Positions 19,230 to 27,828 of a stretch of 64,000 nt of DNA are shown here, in pieces. The stretch spans positions 332,681 to 396,680 of the forward strand of contig NZ_FPKR01000002.1 of NCBI RefSeq assembly GCF_900119825.1, read 5' to 3'. The notes beneath the pieces were generated by a model. It ran no database searches and was not told the origin of the DNA. It saw only the letters and a program-made list of their open reading frames with translations. This stretch comes from Chitinimonas taiwanensis DSM 18899. Lineage in GTDB: Bacteria > Pseudomonadota > Gammaproteobacteria > Burkholderiales > Chitinimonadaceae. A program made the position numbers and the translations under genes. Every line of letters starts with the position of its first letter. The first letter of the stretch is position 1.

Positions 19230-19424
19230 ATGTTAGGAACCCGCGATCTTGCCCTGTTCATCGTCTCGGGCCTGCTGCGCAATATCAGCCCCGGCCCCGA
19301 TTCGCCACATATCGCCAGCTGAAAGCTGAAGGCCAGCGCCGCCGTCGGCCAGTGGTTGAACCGCGGCATCGGTGCGCTTTTCCTCTTCCTGGGCATCAAG
19401 CTCGCCCTTAGCCCACAGGCCTGA
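19230..19424 (+). pseudogene. LysE/RhtB amino-acid exporter remnant with internal deletion
   Basis: Thirty codons from an ATG at 19230 read MLGTRDLALFIVSGLL then NISPGPD, the LysE/RhtB N-terminus with its PGPD motif, and stop at a TGA at 19320. In the same frame 33 further codons (GQWLNRGIGALFLFLGIKLA) match the last transmembrane helix of the family and end at 19424. Full exporters have about 205 residues, so some 140 codons of the middle are missing. The remnant sits 7 bp after the phosphoesterase gene and 3 bp before emrB. Confidence 0.8.
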
Positions 19425-19427
19425 TTC

Positions 19428-21017
19428 ATGAAACCTTTTCTTCCCGGCCTGTTGCGCAGCAACAGCCCTGCCAGCATTTTCCAGAACCGCTTCATCATCG
19501 CCGCCACGGTCACGCTAGCCTGCGTGCTAGAGTTGCTCGACACCAGCATCGTCAACGTCGCGGTGCCACATATGATGGGCAGCCTCGGTGCCACCCTGGA
19601 TGAGATCACCTGGGTATCGATCGGCTATGTGGTGGCGAATGTGATCGTGCTGCCGATTTCCGGCTTCCTGGCCAACCAGTTTGGCCGGCGCAACTACCTG
19701 GCCCTGTCCATCCTGATATTCACCATCGCCTCCTGGGCCTGCGGCAATGCCGACTCGCTCGGCGAGCTGGTGTTCTGGCGCATCGTGCAGGGCCTGGGTG
19801 GCGGCGGCCTGATCGCCACCGCGCAAGCCACGCTGTACGAGGTATTCCCGGCCAAGGAGATGGCTACCGCCATGTCCATCTTCGGCATGGGCATCATGTT
19901 CGGCCCCTCGCTCGGCCCCACCGTGGGCGGCTGGATTACCGACACCTGGTCCTGGCCGTGGATCTTCTATATCAACCTGCCCTTGGGCGCGGCCGCCCTG
20001 CTGCTGGTCCTCGTCTTCGTGCCCGACTCGGCCCACCGCAAAACCATCCCCGCCGTCGATTACCTGGGTCTGATCCTGCTCGCCGTGGGCGTGGGCGCGC
20101 TGCAGCTGATGCTGGAGCGCGGCGAGAAGCTCGAATGGTTCGAATCGACCGAGATCATTGCCTACACCATCGCCAGCATCCTGGCCCTGATCGCCTTCGT
20201 GATCCGCGAACTCGAGTATGAGCACCCGATCGTCAATCTGCGCATCATGCAGGACAGCCAATTCAGCGCCGGTCTCTTGTTCACCTTCTTCCTTGGGGCC
20301 GCACTGTTTTCCACCGTCTTCCTGTTCCCGGTCTATGCCCAGACCCTGATCGGCTTCGACGCCTTCCAGACCGGCATGATCATTCTGCCCTCGGCGCTGG
20401 CCGCCGCCTTTGCCATGCCGATTGCCGCCAAGCTGCTGGCGCGCGGCGTACCGGCCTGGGGGCTGATCGCCACCGGCGCGGCCATCTTCCTGTACGCGAT
20501 GTGGGGCCATCATCTGTTCAGCACCGAATCGGGGGCGGCCGACTTCTTCTGGCCGCTGATCCTGCGCGGCCTTGGTCTGGGCCTCGTGTTCATGCCGCTG
20601 AACAATCTGACCCTGGCGCGCATCCAGCCGCAGGAGATCCCGAATGCCTCGGGCCTGTATAACCTGACCCGGCAGCTGGGCGGCAGCGTGGGCATTGCCC
20701 TGTCGGCCACCCTGCTGGTCAAGTTCGAGGACATCAAGCGCTCGGCCCTGGTCGAACACCTGGCCCATGACAATGCCGCCATGGCCGAGCGCCTGAATGT
20801 ATTCACCCACCTGTTCCAGCAGAAGGGCGAGGCCGCCGCGCTGGCCACCCAGAAAGCGTATGCGGTTATCAATGGCCAGGTGGCCAAGCAGGCGATGATG
20901 CTGGCCTTCTCCGACCTGTTTATGCTGTTCGGCATTGCCATCGTGCTGATGCTGCCGCTGCTGTTCTGGATGCGCACACCACCGCGCATGGCCCAGGCCG
21001 GCGACGTGGCGCACTAG
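19428..21017 (+). CDS. emrB: EmrB-like MFS multidrug efflux transporter (DHA2 family)
   Basis: A 529-residue, 14-helix drug:H+ antiporter. Signatures are the first-helix LDTSIVNVAVPHM (motif D1), the loop 2-3 motif GRRNYLALS and motif C GIMFGPSLGPTVGGW. With EmrA and an outer-membrane TolC it would form a tripartite pump exporting hydrophobic drugs. No tolC gene is adjacent; the TolC-OmpA fusion at 51.7 kb belongs to another locus. A LysE remnant and a phosphoesterase gene separate it from emrA. Confidence 0.92.
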   Translation: MKPFLPGLLRSNSPASIFQNRFIIAATVTLACVLELLDTSIVNVAVPHMMGSLGATLDEITWVSIGYVVANVIVLPISGFLANQFGRRNYLALSILIFTIASWACGNADSLGELVFWRIVQGLGGGGLIATAQATLYEVFPAKEMATAMSIFGMGIMFGPSLGPTVGGWITDTWSWPWIFYINLPLGAAALLLVLVFVPDSAHRKTIPAVDYLGLILLAVGVGALQLMLERGEKLEWFESTEIIAYTIASILALIAFVIRELEYEHPIVNLRIMQDSQFSAGLLFTFFLGAALFSTVFLFPVYAQTLIGFDAFQTGMIILPSALAAAFAMPIAAKLLARGVPAWGLIATGAAIFLYAMWGHHLFSTESGAADFFWPLILRGLGLGLVFMPLNNLTLARIQPQEIPNASGLYNLTRQLGGSVGIALSATLLVKFEDIKRSALVEHLAHDNAAMAERLNVFTHLFQQKGEAAALATQKAYAVINGQVAKQAMMLAFSDLFMLFGIAIVLMLPLLFWMRTPPRMAQAGDVAH

Positions 21018-21099
21018 GCGGGCACAGGCCAACTCAGCCACAAAGCCGTTGCCTGAACGTCGCCAAACTCACTGGCAGTGGCTATCACGTTAGCGAGGG

Positions 21100-21125
21100 G
21101 GCCCCAAAGCGTTATCTTTGGGGCC
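21100..21125. terminator. Hairpin after emrB
   Basis: GGCCCCAAAG (21100-21109) pairs perfectly with CTTTGGGGCC (21116-21125) around CGTTAT. It lies between convergent genes, but no T-run follows on either side, so termination is uncertain. Confidence 0.5.
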
Positions 21126-21145
21126 GTTGAGCGAGTAGTTAGGGG

Positions 21146-21700
21146 CTAGCAAGGGTTTTCGCCAATTAGTTGCCCAAAGGAGCTTTCACGAGCTACCACA
21201 ATTTGACTGTAGCCCGCTACTTTATAGTAGTAGATTCCGCGTCCATCCCAGTTGACTACGGCAACCTTGCATTCACTGCAATTGTTTCTAATTCCCAATC
21301 CGCCAGAGTGATAGAAGAAATTCACGCAGGCTTTAATTTCAATTGGAGTATTGCTCGTCGGGGCTGAATATATAGTCCTCTCTGTCACAAGGACCGATTG
21401 CGAAAAGTCAGATTTTAACCTCTCAATTTTGAACGCTGTTGTAAGCTCGACAGTCTGTTCTGTGGCGGACAAGTTATTGCACTGCAGATCATCTTCCAGC
21501 CAACAATCATCGCAACCATTCTCGGAACGATAGCAGACTGTTCTTGCTCCAGCTCCTGGTTCGCATGGACCTACGTAACAAAGGTCACCATTTTTTACGG
21601 CGTCAATATTCACCCCTTTGGTTTTGTCAATTTTAGTACCTGAAGGAATTTTTTTATAGCCTGCCTTCTTTGCTTCTTCAGAAGTTAGCTTGATAGACAT
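21146..21700 (-). CDS. Hypothetical Cys-rich protein of atypical composition
   Basis: A 184-residue protein I do not recognise. It has a Lys-rich N-terminus (MSIKLTSEEAKKAGYKK), no signal peptide or membrane segment, and ten cysteines, several paired (CYVGPC, CDDC, CSEC, terminal NPC), which could bind metal or form disulfides. Its second half is beta-rich with many aromatic residues (GRGIYYYKVAGYSQ). The ATG at 21700 is chosen because GGAG lies 7 bases upstream; an ATG at 21706 is too close. The region is much more AT-rich than its neighbours, suggesting acquisition. Confidence 0.6.
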   Translation of the reverse strand: MSIKLTSEEAKKAGYKKIPSGTKIDKTKGVNIDAVKNGDLCYVGPCEPGAGARTVCYRSENGCDDCWLEDDLQCNNLSATEQTVELTTAFKIERLKSDFSQSVLVTERTIYSAPTSNTPIEIKACVNFFYHSGGLGIRNNCSECKVAVVNWDGRGIYYYKVAGYSQIVVARESSFGQLIGENPC

Positions 21701-21706
21701 ATGCAT

Positions 21707-22033
21707 TCTCCTTTTTATGAGGGGTAGGAGGCGCCCTCACTGCGCCTAATGTGGAGGTCACCGGCACTGATGCTGCGTCGAAATTATTTCACTCGCACCT
21801 TGCCTCGCTTAGAAACTTAAGTTGCTGAAAGGCTCCCTAATGACACTTCCAGAAACTTCAACTTTTGGCATCCCTTGCGTTGTAAGCGGCTGATTTTCTG
21901 ATGCCTGGATTTTCAAAAAACAGGCTTCAGGAAGAACCTATAAACCCCGACAAGCGGCATTTCCAAGTGCAAATCTACTTAATATATTTTTCCTGAGCAT
22001 CCGTCATATGACGGATACCCAAGGAAAAATGCC
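21707..22033. other. Intergenic region between divergent genes
   Basis: These 327 AT-rich bases contain no gene. They should hold the promoters of the Cys-rich gene and of the luxR-type gene. The one clear element is the 18-bp palindrome at 21999-22016. Confidence 0.6.
21999..22016. promoter_or_regulatory. 18-bp perfect palindrome before the luxR-type gene
   Basis: ATCCGTCATATGACGGAT reads the same on both strands and ends 17 bp before the ATG of the LuxR-type regulator. The length suits a dimeric LuxR HTH protein. It is not followed by a T-run, so an operator is more likely than a terminator. Confidence 0.6.
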
Positions 22034-23122
22034 ATGGATGAAGCCAGTCTGCTCGATACGCTGTATGCCGGGATTAGCGACCCGGTACGCTGGCGCGAAG
22101 CCTGTAGCTCACTGGCACGATTTGCCCTCTGTGATGGTTCAGCCATGCTGATGTTGGACCCCACCCGTCCCGATGTGCCGCCCATGGTGGTCAGCAGCGA
22201 TGTCGACCCTGCCATGGAGGTTGACTATGCGACCCACTATGCCGGCACCGACCCGGCCCGCGGCCCAGGTTCGCTGATCACCGACCGCTGGTATCACGAC
22301 AGGCGCGATCTCGGGCTCGATGTCATCCGCAAGCATCCCTTCTACCAGGATTTTTTCCATCACTACGGCTTTGGCGAGCTAATTTGCAGCAGGGCCAGCG
22401 AATCCAGCGGGCTGCAGATATGGATAGCGCTTTACCACAATCTGGGCCGTGCCGAATTCACAGCGGCTGAGCTAGAACAATTGCAGTCCCTCCTCCCCCA
22501 CCTTCGCCGCGCCGCCCGTCTGCGCATGGAACTGGCCCAGTTGGGACTGGCGCAAGCCTGCGAGGAAGCTGCGCTTAATCTGCTCAGCCAGGCCTTGGCC
22601 ATTGTGGACATGCAAGGGCGGTTGCATTTCGCCAACCGGCCTGCCGAACAACTCTTGCGGCGTGGCTTGGGCGTATCGATACGTAATCAATATCTGTGCG
22701 CCCAGCCCGAAGCCACCTTTCGCGCGCTATTGCAGCAAGGTGGGCAGCGAGCCGGGGCTATGCGGGTGGGCAATGTCTCATCGCCCCATGCCATCCAGCT
22801 TGAAGTGATACCGCTGCCCGCCCATGCCCCGCTTGGCCTTGGACCATCCGGCCCGGCCATGCTGGTCTTGTTGCATGAACCCGATCAGTCCCCTGCCTGC
22901 GCCAGCCAACTGCTGAGCGCACTGTATGGCTTCACTCCGGCGGAAAACCGCCTGCTTGCCTGCCTGATGCAGGGCCATACCCCGGCCGAATGCGCGGAAC
23001 AGTTGGGGGTGGGTATACGCACGGTGCGCAGCCAACTGACCGCCTTGCTAAGCAAGACTGGCTGCCGGCGCCAGGCCGAATTACTGCAAACGGTTACCCG
23101 CTTCGGCTGGATACGACACTAG
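22034..23122 (+). CDS. LuxR-family transcriptional regulator
   Basis: A 362-residue regulator. The C-terminal 60 residues form a LuxR/GerE HTH (FTPAENRLLACLMQGHTPAE followed by the recognition helix IRTVRSQLTALLSKTG). The centre (about 180-280) looks like a PAS-type sensory fold (ALAIVDMQGRLHFANRPAEQ), and the N-terminal 170 residues are a domain common in solo LuxR proteins, not the acyl-homoserine-lactone domain. No synthase gene is nearby. The start at 22034 has AAGGA before it. Probably autoregulated through the adjacent palindrome (inference). Confidence 0.85.
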   Translation: MDEASLLDTLYAGISDPVRWREACSSLARFALCDGSAMLMLDPTRPDVPPMVVSSDVDPAMEVDYATHYAGTDPARGPGSLITDRWYHDRRDLGLDVIRKHPFYQDFFHHYGFGELICSRASESSGLQIWIALYHNLGRAEFTAAELEQLQSLLPHLRRAARLRMELAQLGLAQACEEAALNLLSQALAIVDMQGRLHFANRPAEQLLRRGLGVSIRNQYLCAQPEATFRALLQQGGQRAGAMRVGNVSSPHAIQLEVIPLPAHAPLGLGPSGPAMLVLLHEPDQSPACASQLLSALYGFTPAENRLLACLMQGHTPAECAEQLGVGIRTVRSQLTALLSKTGCRRQAELLQTVTRFGWIRH

Positions 23123-23162
23123 CCGATTCGTGCCCGCCGTCACGCTTGGGTAAAATGCCGGC

Positions 23163-24146
23163 ATGCCTAACACCATTTCCACCGACCTCGACCAAGCCCT
23201 CGCCCTCTTGCAAGCGGGCGAGCTGGTCGGCATTCCCACCGAAACCGTCTACGGCCTGGCGGCCGATGCCCGCCGCCCCGAGGCGGTGGCCAAGATCTTC
23301 GCCCTGAAGGGCCGCCCCGCCGACCATCCGGTCATCGTGCATATCGCCGGTGCCGCGCAGCTGGACGACTGGGCGCAGGATATCCCCGACTCCGCGCGCA
23401 AGCTGGCCGCCGCCTTCTGGCCCGGCTCGCTCACGCTCATCCTCAAGCGCAAGCCGCATGTGCCCGATGCGGTGACTGGCGGCCAGGACACGGTCGGCCT
23501 GCGCGCGCCCGCCCATCCGCTCACCCATGCCTTGCTCGAACGCTTCGGCGGCGGGCTGGCCGCCCCGTCGGCCAATCAGTTCGGCCATGTCAGCCCCACC
23601 ACAGCCCAGCATGTGTACAACGAGTTCGGCAGCCAGCTCGGTCTGATCCTGGACGGCGGCCCCTGCCAGGTCGGGGTGGAGTCGACCATCGTCGGCCTGA
23701 CTGGCGAACAGCCCACTCTGCTGCGCCCGGGCGGCGTGCCGGCCGAGGCCATCGAGGCGGTGCTGGGCGTGAAGCTCATCCACCACCAGAAGGCCGACAG
23801 TGCCAAGCTGCGTGTCTCCGGCCTGCTCGATTCGCACTATGCGCCGCGTACCCCGCTGCTGGTCGGCCCGCTGGCCGCGCTGGAAGGCGAGGCCTATCGG
23901 CGTTTCGAAGCCGGCCAGCGCGTGGCCTTGCTGCATCGTTCGCAAATGCTGCAGGCGGTGTGCGGTGCCGAGTCGGTGGCCATGCCGCTGGACCCGGCCA
24001 ACTATGCGCGTGAGCTGTATGCCACGCTGCGCGCCTGCGATGGTGGACGTTTCGATGTGCTGCTTTTGGAACGCCCGCCCGAGGAAGCCGACTGGCTGGC
24101 CGTCAACGACCGCATCAAGCGCGCCGCCAGCGGTTGGCTAGGCTAG
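23163..24146 (+). CDS. L-threonylcarbamoyladenylate synthase (Sua5/TsaC2 type)
   Basis: Makes threonylcarbamoyl-AMP from threonine, bicarbonate and ATP for the t6A37 modification of ANN-decoding tRNAs. The 327-residue protein has an N-terminal YrdC domain (about 10-200; PTETVYGLAADA, KGRPADHPVIVH, APSANQFGHVSPT) and a C-terminal Sua5 domain (about 225-325), unlike the short TsaC of E. coli. It is a single gene following luxR by 40 bp and convergent with the lysR gene. Confidence 0.93.
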   Translation: MPNTISTDLDQALALLQAGELVGIPTETVYGLAADARRPEAVAKIFALKGRPADHPVIVHIAGAAQLDDWAQDIPDSARKLAAAFWPGSLTLILKRKPHVPDAVTGGQDTVGLRAPAHPLTHALLERFGGGLAAPSANQFGHVSPTTAQHVYNEFGSQLGLILDGGPCQVGVESTIVGLTGEQPTLLRPGGVPAEAIEAVLGVKLIHHQKADSAKLRVSGLLDSHYAPRTPLLVGPLAALEGEAYRRFEAGQRVALLHRSQMLQAVCGAESVAMPLDPANYARELYATLRACDGGRFDVLLLERPPEEADWLAVNDRIKRAASGWLG

Positions 24147-24165
24147 CGCGCCGCCAGCCTGGGGC

Positions 24166-25065
24166 CTAGCTCACCCTGCCCAGATGGGCGGCCAATGCGC
24201 GCACGGTCGGGCTCAGCCCGTCCCAGGGGCGCAGGCACAGCTGCAGCCCGCGCTCGGCCCATTCCTCGTTCAGCGGCAGCAAGACCAGGCCCAGGCTGTC
24301 GCGAAAACTACGCCCAGTGCTTTCCGGCAGTACCGCCACCCCTGCCCCACCGGCCACCAAGCGCGCCATGGCGGCAAAGCTCGGCGCCCGCGCGCGTACA
24401 TGTAAATCCACCCCGGCCAGCTCGGCCATCTTGTGCAAAAAGCCCTGCAAGGCGGTGTGGGCCGGCTGGCCGACCAAGGCCTGCTCGGCCAGCTCGCGCA
24501 GGCTGATGCTGGCGTGCGTGGCCAAGGCATGCTCGGGATAGAGCAGCACCGCCAGCCGGTAGCGATTGAGCGGCAAGGTCAGCAAATCGGCCGGGGCATA
24601 ATCGGTATCGATGACGCCGAGGTCGGCCTCGCCATTGCGCACCGCCGCTATCACCTCGCGGCTCGGGCATTCATTCAGGCTGATATCCACACGCGGCCGC
24701 TCGGCCAGAAAGCGCCCGAGTGCGGCAGGCAGCACCGTGCTATTGGCCGTGGCATTCGCATACAGGCGCAACAGCTCGCGCTGCCCATCCAGCAGCTGGT
24801 CCATGGCGGCCTGTGCATCCTGGGCCGCGCGCAGCACGCGTTGCGCATGCTCAAGCAGCTGCTCACCGGCCGAGTTCAGGCGCACGCCGCTCGCATGGCG
24901 CTCGAACAGGCTGAAGCCGAGCCGGTGTTCGAGCAGACGCAGCCGGCTGCTGGCGGCCGACAGCGCCAACGGCAGGCTGGCCGCCCCGCGCGATAGCGAG
25001 CCGGCGCGTGCCACCGCGACAAACAGTTTCAGATCGATCAGATCAAAGCGCACAGGTTTCGTCAT
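24166..25065 (-). CDS. LysR-family transcriptional regulator
   Basis: A 299-residue LysR regulator: winged-helix HTH at residues 8-66 (LKLFVAVARAGSLSRGAASL), linker helix, and a periplasmic-binding-protein-like effector domain (about 92-295). It is divergent from an EamA-family transporter gene with 86 bp between them, the usual geometry of a LysR protein and its target. The inducer cannot be predicted. Confidence 0.9.
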   Translation of the reverse strand: MTKPVRFDLIDLKLFVAVARAGSLSRGAASLPLALSAASSRLRLLEHRLGFSLFERHASGVRLNSAGEQLLEHAQRVLRAAQDAQAAMDQLLDGQRELLRLYANATANSTVLPAALGRFLAERPRVDISLNECPSREVIAAVRNGEADLGVIDTDYAPADLLTLPLNRYRLAVLLYPEHALATHASISLRELAEQALVGQPAHTALQGFLHKMAELAGVDLHVRARAPSFAAMARLVAGGAGVAVLPESTGRSFRDSLGLVLLPLNEEWAERGLQLCLRPWDGLSPTVRALAAHLGRVS

Positions 25066-25151
25066 TGGCGAAGGCTACTGCAACAATCACGTATTCTCCA
25101 GTGCCGGCATTTTTTGCAGAATGGCGCGGGTCTGCCTCAGGAATTCCGGCC

Positions 25152-26087
25152 ATGTCCCACGCCCCCAGCGCCCGCCCTCACTTCGCCAACACCGAAACCC
25201 CGCCCTGGTGGCAGGATGGGCGCAATCTGGCCCTGCTGGCCGCGGCTGGTTTTTCGCTGAAGGCCATCTTCGTCAAGCTCGCCTATGCTGCCGGCCCCGT
25301 AGATGCCATCACCCTGCTCGCCCTGCGCATGCTGCTGGCCCTGCCCGCCTTTATCTGGCTGGTCTACAAGGCGGGTGGCACGCGCCTGAGCAGTGGGGAT
25401 TGGCTGGGCATGCTGCTGCTCGGCCTGGTCGGCTACTACCTGTCCAGCCTGTTCGATTTCATCGGCCTGCAGACTATCAGCGCCGGGCTTGAGCGGCTGA
25501 TCCTGTTTACCTACCCGACCCTGGTGCTGCTGATGGAAGCGGTGTGGCGGCGCAAGCCGATAGGTGCGCGGGTCTGGCTGGGCATGGGTCTCACCTATCT
25601 GGGCCTGCTGGCCGCCTTCTGGCACGACCTGATTCACACCCAGGCCAGCCTCGCGGTGCTGATCGGTGCAGGCTGGGTCTTTCTGTCCAGCCTCAGCTAC
25701 TCGGTCTACTACCTGGGCACCGGCCGTTATGTGCAGCGCGTGGGCGCCATGCGCCTGGCCGGCTTGTCGGGCAGCCTGGCCTGCGGCTTCGTGCTCGCGC
25801 ATTTCGCCGCCACCCGGCCGCTGGCCAGCCTCGCCCAGCTTGCCCCGGCCATCTGGGGCTGGTCCTTGGCCATGGCACTGTTCTCCACCGTGCTGCCGAT
25901 CTGGCTGGCGGCGCGCGCCGTGGCCGCGCTCGGCGCCAGCAAGGCCGCTGCCATGGGCACCATAGGGCCGGTGCTGACCATCGTCTTTGGCTGGTTCATC
26001 CTCAGCGAACCCTTCTCCTGGGCGCAGTTGCTGGGGCTTGCACTGGTGCTCGGCGGGGTAAGCTGGATCAGCCGCAGCAAGCAATGA
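25152..26087 (+). CDS. EamA/DMT-superfamily transporter
   Basis: A 311-residue inner-membrane protein with about ten transmembrane helices in two EamA repeats (for example AITLLALRMLLALPAFIWLV and the C-terminal GPVLTIVFGWFILSEPF). Members export amino acids or small metabolites; the substrate is unknown. The ATG at 25152 is chosen although the frame is open back to 25008, because the extension would overlap the lysR gene. Probably controlled by the divergent LysR regulator. Confidence 0.88.
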   Translation: MSHAPSARPHFANTETPPWWQDGRNLALLAAAGFSLKAIFVKLAYAAGPVDAITLLALRMLLALPAFIWLVYKAGGTRLSSGDWLGMLLLGLVGYYLSSLFDFIGLQTISAGLERLILFTYPTLVLLMEAVWRRKPIGARVWLGMGLTYLGLLAAFWHDLIHTQASLAVLIGAGWVFLSSLSYSVYYLGTGRYVQRVGAMRLAGLSGSLACGFVLAHFAATRPLASLAQLAPAIWGWSLAMALFSTVLPIWLAARAVAALGASKAAAMGTIGPVLTIVFGWFILSEPFSWAQLLGLALVLGGVSWISRSKQ

Positions 26088-26185
26088 GTGTTGCCAGGGT
26101 GTAAATCGCCGCAAGCCTTGGGCCAGCGTGGCCGGGAACCGTTACAATCGCGCCGTTCCCGACCGCGTACATCCCGAGAGCCCAC

Positions 26186-27022
26186 TTGACGCCCGATCAA
26201 TACTGCGAAGACAAGGCCGCCCAGAGCGGATCGAGCTTCTACTACAGTTTCCGCTTCCTGCCGCTGCAAACCCGTTTGGCGATTACCGCCCTGTATGCGT
26301 TTTGCCGCGAGGTGGACGATGTGGTGGACGAGACCCATGACGAGAATGTGGCGCGCACCACGCTGAACTGGTGGCGTAGCGAAATCGGCAATCTGTATGC
26401 CGGCACGCCGCAGCATCCGGTGACCCGAGCACTGCTGCCGCATGTAACCCGCCTCGATCTGCCGCGCGAACAGCTGCTGCAGATCATCGACGGCATGGAA
26501 ATGGACCTGACCCAGGCGCGCTACAACAGCTTCGAAGACCTGCGCCAGTACTGCTATCTGGTCGCCTCGGTGGTGGGCCTCTTGTCGGCGCGCATCTTCG
26601 GCGTCAGCGACTCGAAGACCTATGAATACGCCGAGCAGCTGGGCCTCGCCTTCCAGCTGACCAATATCATCCGCGATGTGGGTGAAGACGCGCGGCGCGG
26701 GCGTATCTACCTGCCAGTGGAAGAGCTGCAGCGCTTCAATGTGCCGGCCGCCGACATCCAGCAATACCGCGAGAGCGATAACTTCAAGGCGCTGATGGCC
26801 TTTCAGATCGAACGCGCCGAGGGCTATTACCAACGCGCACTGGCCGCCCTGCCTAAGGCCGACCGCAAGAATCAGCGCGCGGGCCTCGTCATGGCGGCCA
26901 TCTACCGCGCCACCCTGGACGAGATCAAGCTCGACGGCCCGGCCAAGGTGCTGAATCAACGCCTGAGCCTCACGCCACTGCGCAAACTCTGGCTGGCCTG
27001 GAAGACCTGGTGGTTCGCCTGA
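26186..27022 (+). CDS. hpnD: Presqualene diphosphate synthase HpnD
   Basis: Condenses two farnesyl diphosphates to presqualene diphosphate in the bacterial HpnCDE squalene route, which feeds hopanoid or other triterpene synthesis. The 278-residue protein is a trans-isoprenyl diphosphate synthase fold with aspartate motifs REVDDVVDE (41-49) and RDVGEDARRGR. The start is a TTG at 26186 with GAGAG five bases upstream; there is no suitable ATG. It is followed after one base by an unknown gene and, beyond an insertion, by hpnE. No hpnC is adjacent. Confidence 0.9.
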   Translation: MTPDQYCEDKAAQSGSSFYYSFRFLPLQTRLAITALYAFCREVDDVVDETHDENVARTTLNWWRSEIGNLYAGTPQHPVTRALLPHVTRLDLPREQLLQIIDGMEMDLTQARYNSFEDLRQYCYLVASVVGLLSARIFGVSDSKTYEYAEQLGLAFQLTNIIRDVGEDARRGRIYLPVEELQRFNVPAADIQQYRESDNFKALMAFQIERAEGYYQRALAALPKADRKNQRAGLVMAAIYRATLDEIKLDGPAKVLNQRLSLTPLRKLWLAWKTWWFA

Positions 27023-27023
27023 A

Positions 27024-27473
27024 ATGAACGCGCTGCCGATCTCGCCCTGGTTTGTGCTGCTCGCTGCGCTGGTGCTGATCGCCATCGTCGTGGCAGGCTG
27101 GCTTGAGATGCGGCAGGCTGACCGCGTTGCCATCCGCAAGCGCAAGATGCGCGAGGCGCTCGAGCAGTTCCGCATCGTGCGCAAATACGAGCGCGAAGAC
27201 GGCAGCGTCGAACAGTTCCTCTATAGCGCCGAAAACTCCAAGCGCCTACTCGAGCTGGAAAACCATATCGTCAAGTACGGCCATGGCTCCGCCTCCTGGC
27301 TCTACTTCATGCCCGAGCGGCGGCTGTTCTTCATTCTCGAACTCGTCGCCATCGAGCCAGAAGGCAATCTGCACTTCATCACCACCCTGCACCCCATCAA
27401 GCCCGACCGCGCCCGCCAGGTGCTGGCACGCTACCCCGAGCTGTACCGCGACATTTTCCGCGAAGAGATCTAA
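27024..27473 (+). CDS. Hypothetical membrane-anchored protein between hpnD and hpnE
   Basis: A 149-residue protein with one N-terminal transmembrane helix (about 9-27) and a soluble alpha/beta C-terminal domain rich in charged and aromatic residues (SWLYFMPERRLFFILELVAI). I do not recognise the family. Its position between two squalene genes suggests a role there, but this is only context. The last seven codons (FREEI and stop) lie in the 19-bp direct repeat made by the downstream insertion: the gene now ends TAA supplied by the element, while the other repeat copy carries the presumed original TGA. Confidence 0.7.
   Translation: MNALPISPWFVLLAALVLIAIVVAGWLEMRQADRVAIRKRKMREALEQFRIVRKYEREDGSVEQFLYSAENSKRLLELENHIVKYGHGSASWLYFMPERRLFFILELVAIEPEGNLHFITTLHPIKPDRARQVLARYPELYRDIFREEI
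27453..27471 (+). repeat. Left attachment-site repeat (attL) of the integrative element
   Basis: ATTTTCCGCGAAGAGATCT, the 3' end of the gene at 27024. It matches 18 of 19 bases of the copy at 29975-29993. The last 13 bases are identical in both. Confidence 0.8.
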
Positions 27474-27828
27474 TTGCATTTGTTTTCAAAAGAATCAATT
27501 TCTTACAACAGAATCCTGTTATCACAAGATCAATTGCCTACTAAGTAGGCTAGTTTGCTTGTAAGTGAACACGAATAAAAAAGCCCACGCAAGGTAGACC
27601 TTTTGTAAGTCCAAGTTAGTGAATTACGTATCATGAGACTCTACTCGCGTAAAATCGCTAACGAAGGGTCTAGCGCGATTCAAATATACGACACAGTTAG
27701 CGCGCGCCGGCAAGGAATGCCAATGGTATTTCTTTGGGCACTCCCTTACTTGTCCCAGAATCAGGATGTATTGTGCTCTTCAAGCCTACATGCACGACTA
27801 AAAAGTGCAGGCTCCACAAGGGGGAGAC
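27474..27828. other. Non-coding left part of the integrative element
   Basis: About 355 AT-rich bases with no credible gene. The one structure noted is the inverted repeat at 27536-27550. The end of the stretch carries GGGGGAG, the ribosome-binding site of the small gene at 27829. Confidence 0.6.
27536..27550. repeat. Short inverted repeat near the left end of the element
   Basis: GCCTACT-A-AGTAGGC, a perfect 7-bp inverted repeat 65 bp inside the left repeat. It could be a recombinase-accessory or regulator site; nothing more can be said. Confidence 0.4.

Noticed and set aside
21999..22016. Lux box for acyl-homoserine-lactone signalling
   Set aside because: The palindrome does not resemble the lux-box consensus, the LuxR-type protein lacks the autoinducer domain and no synthase gene is near.
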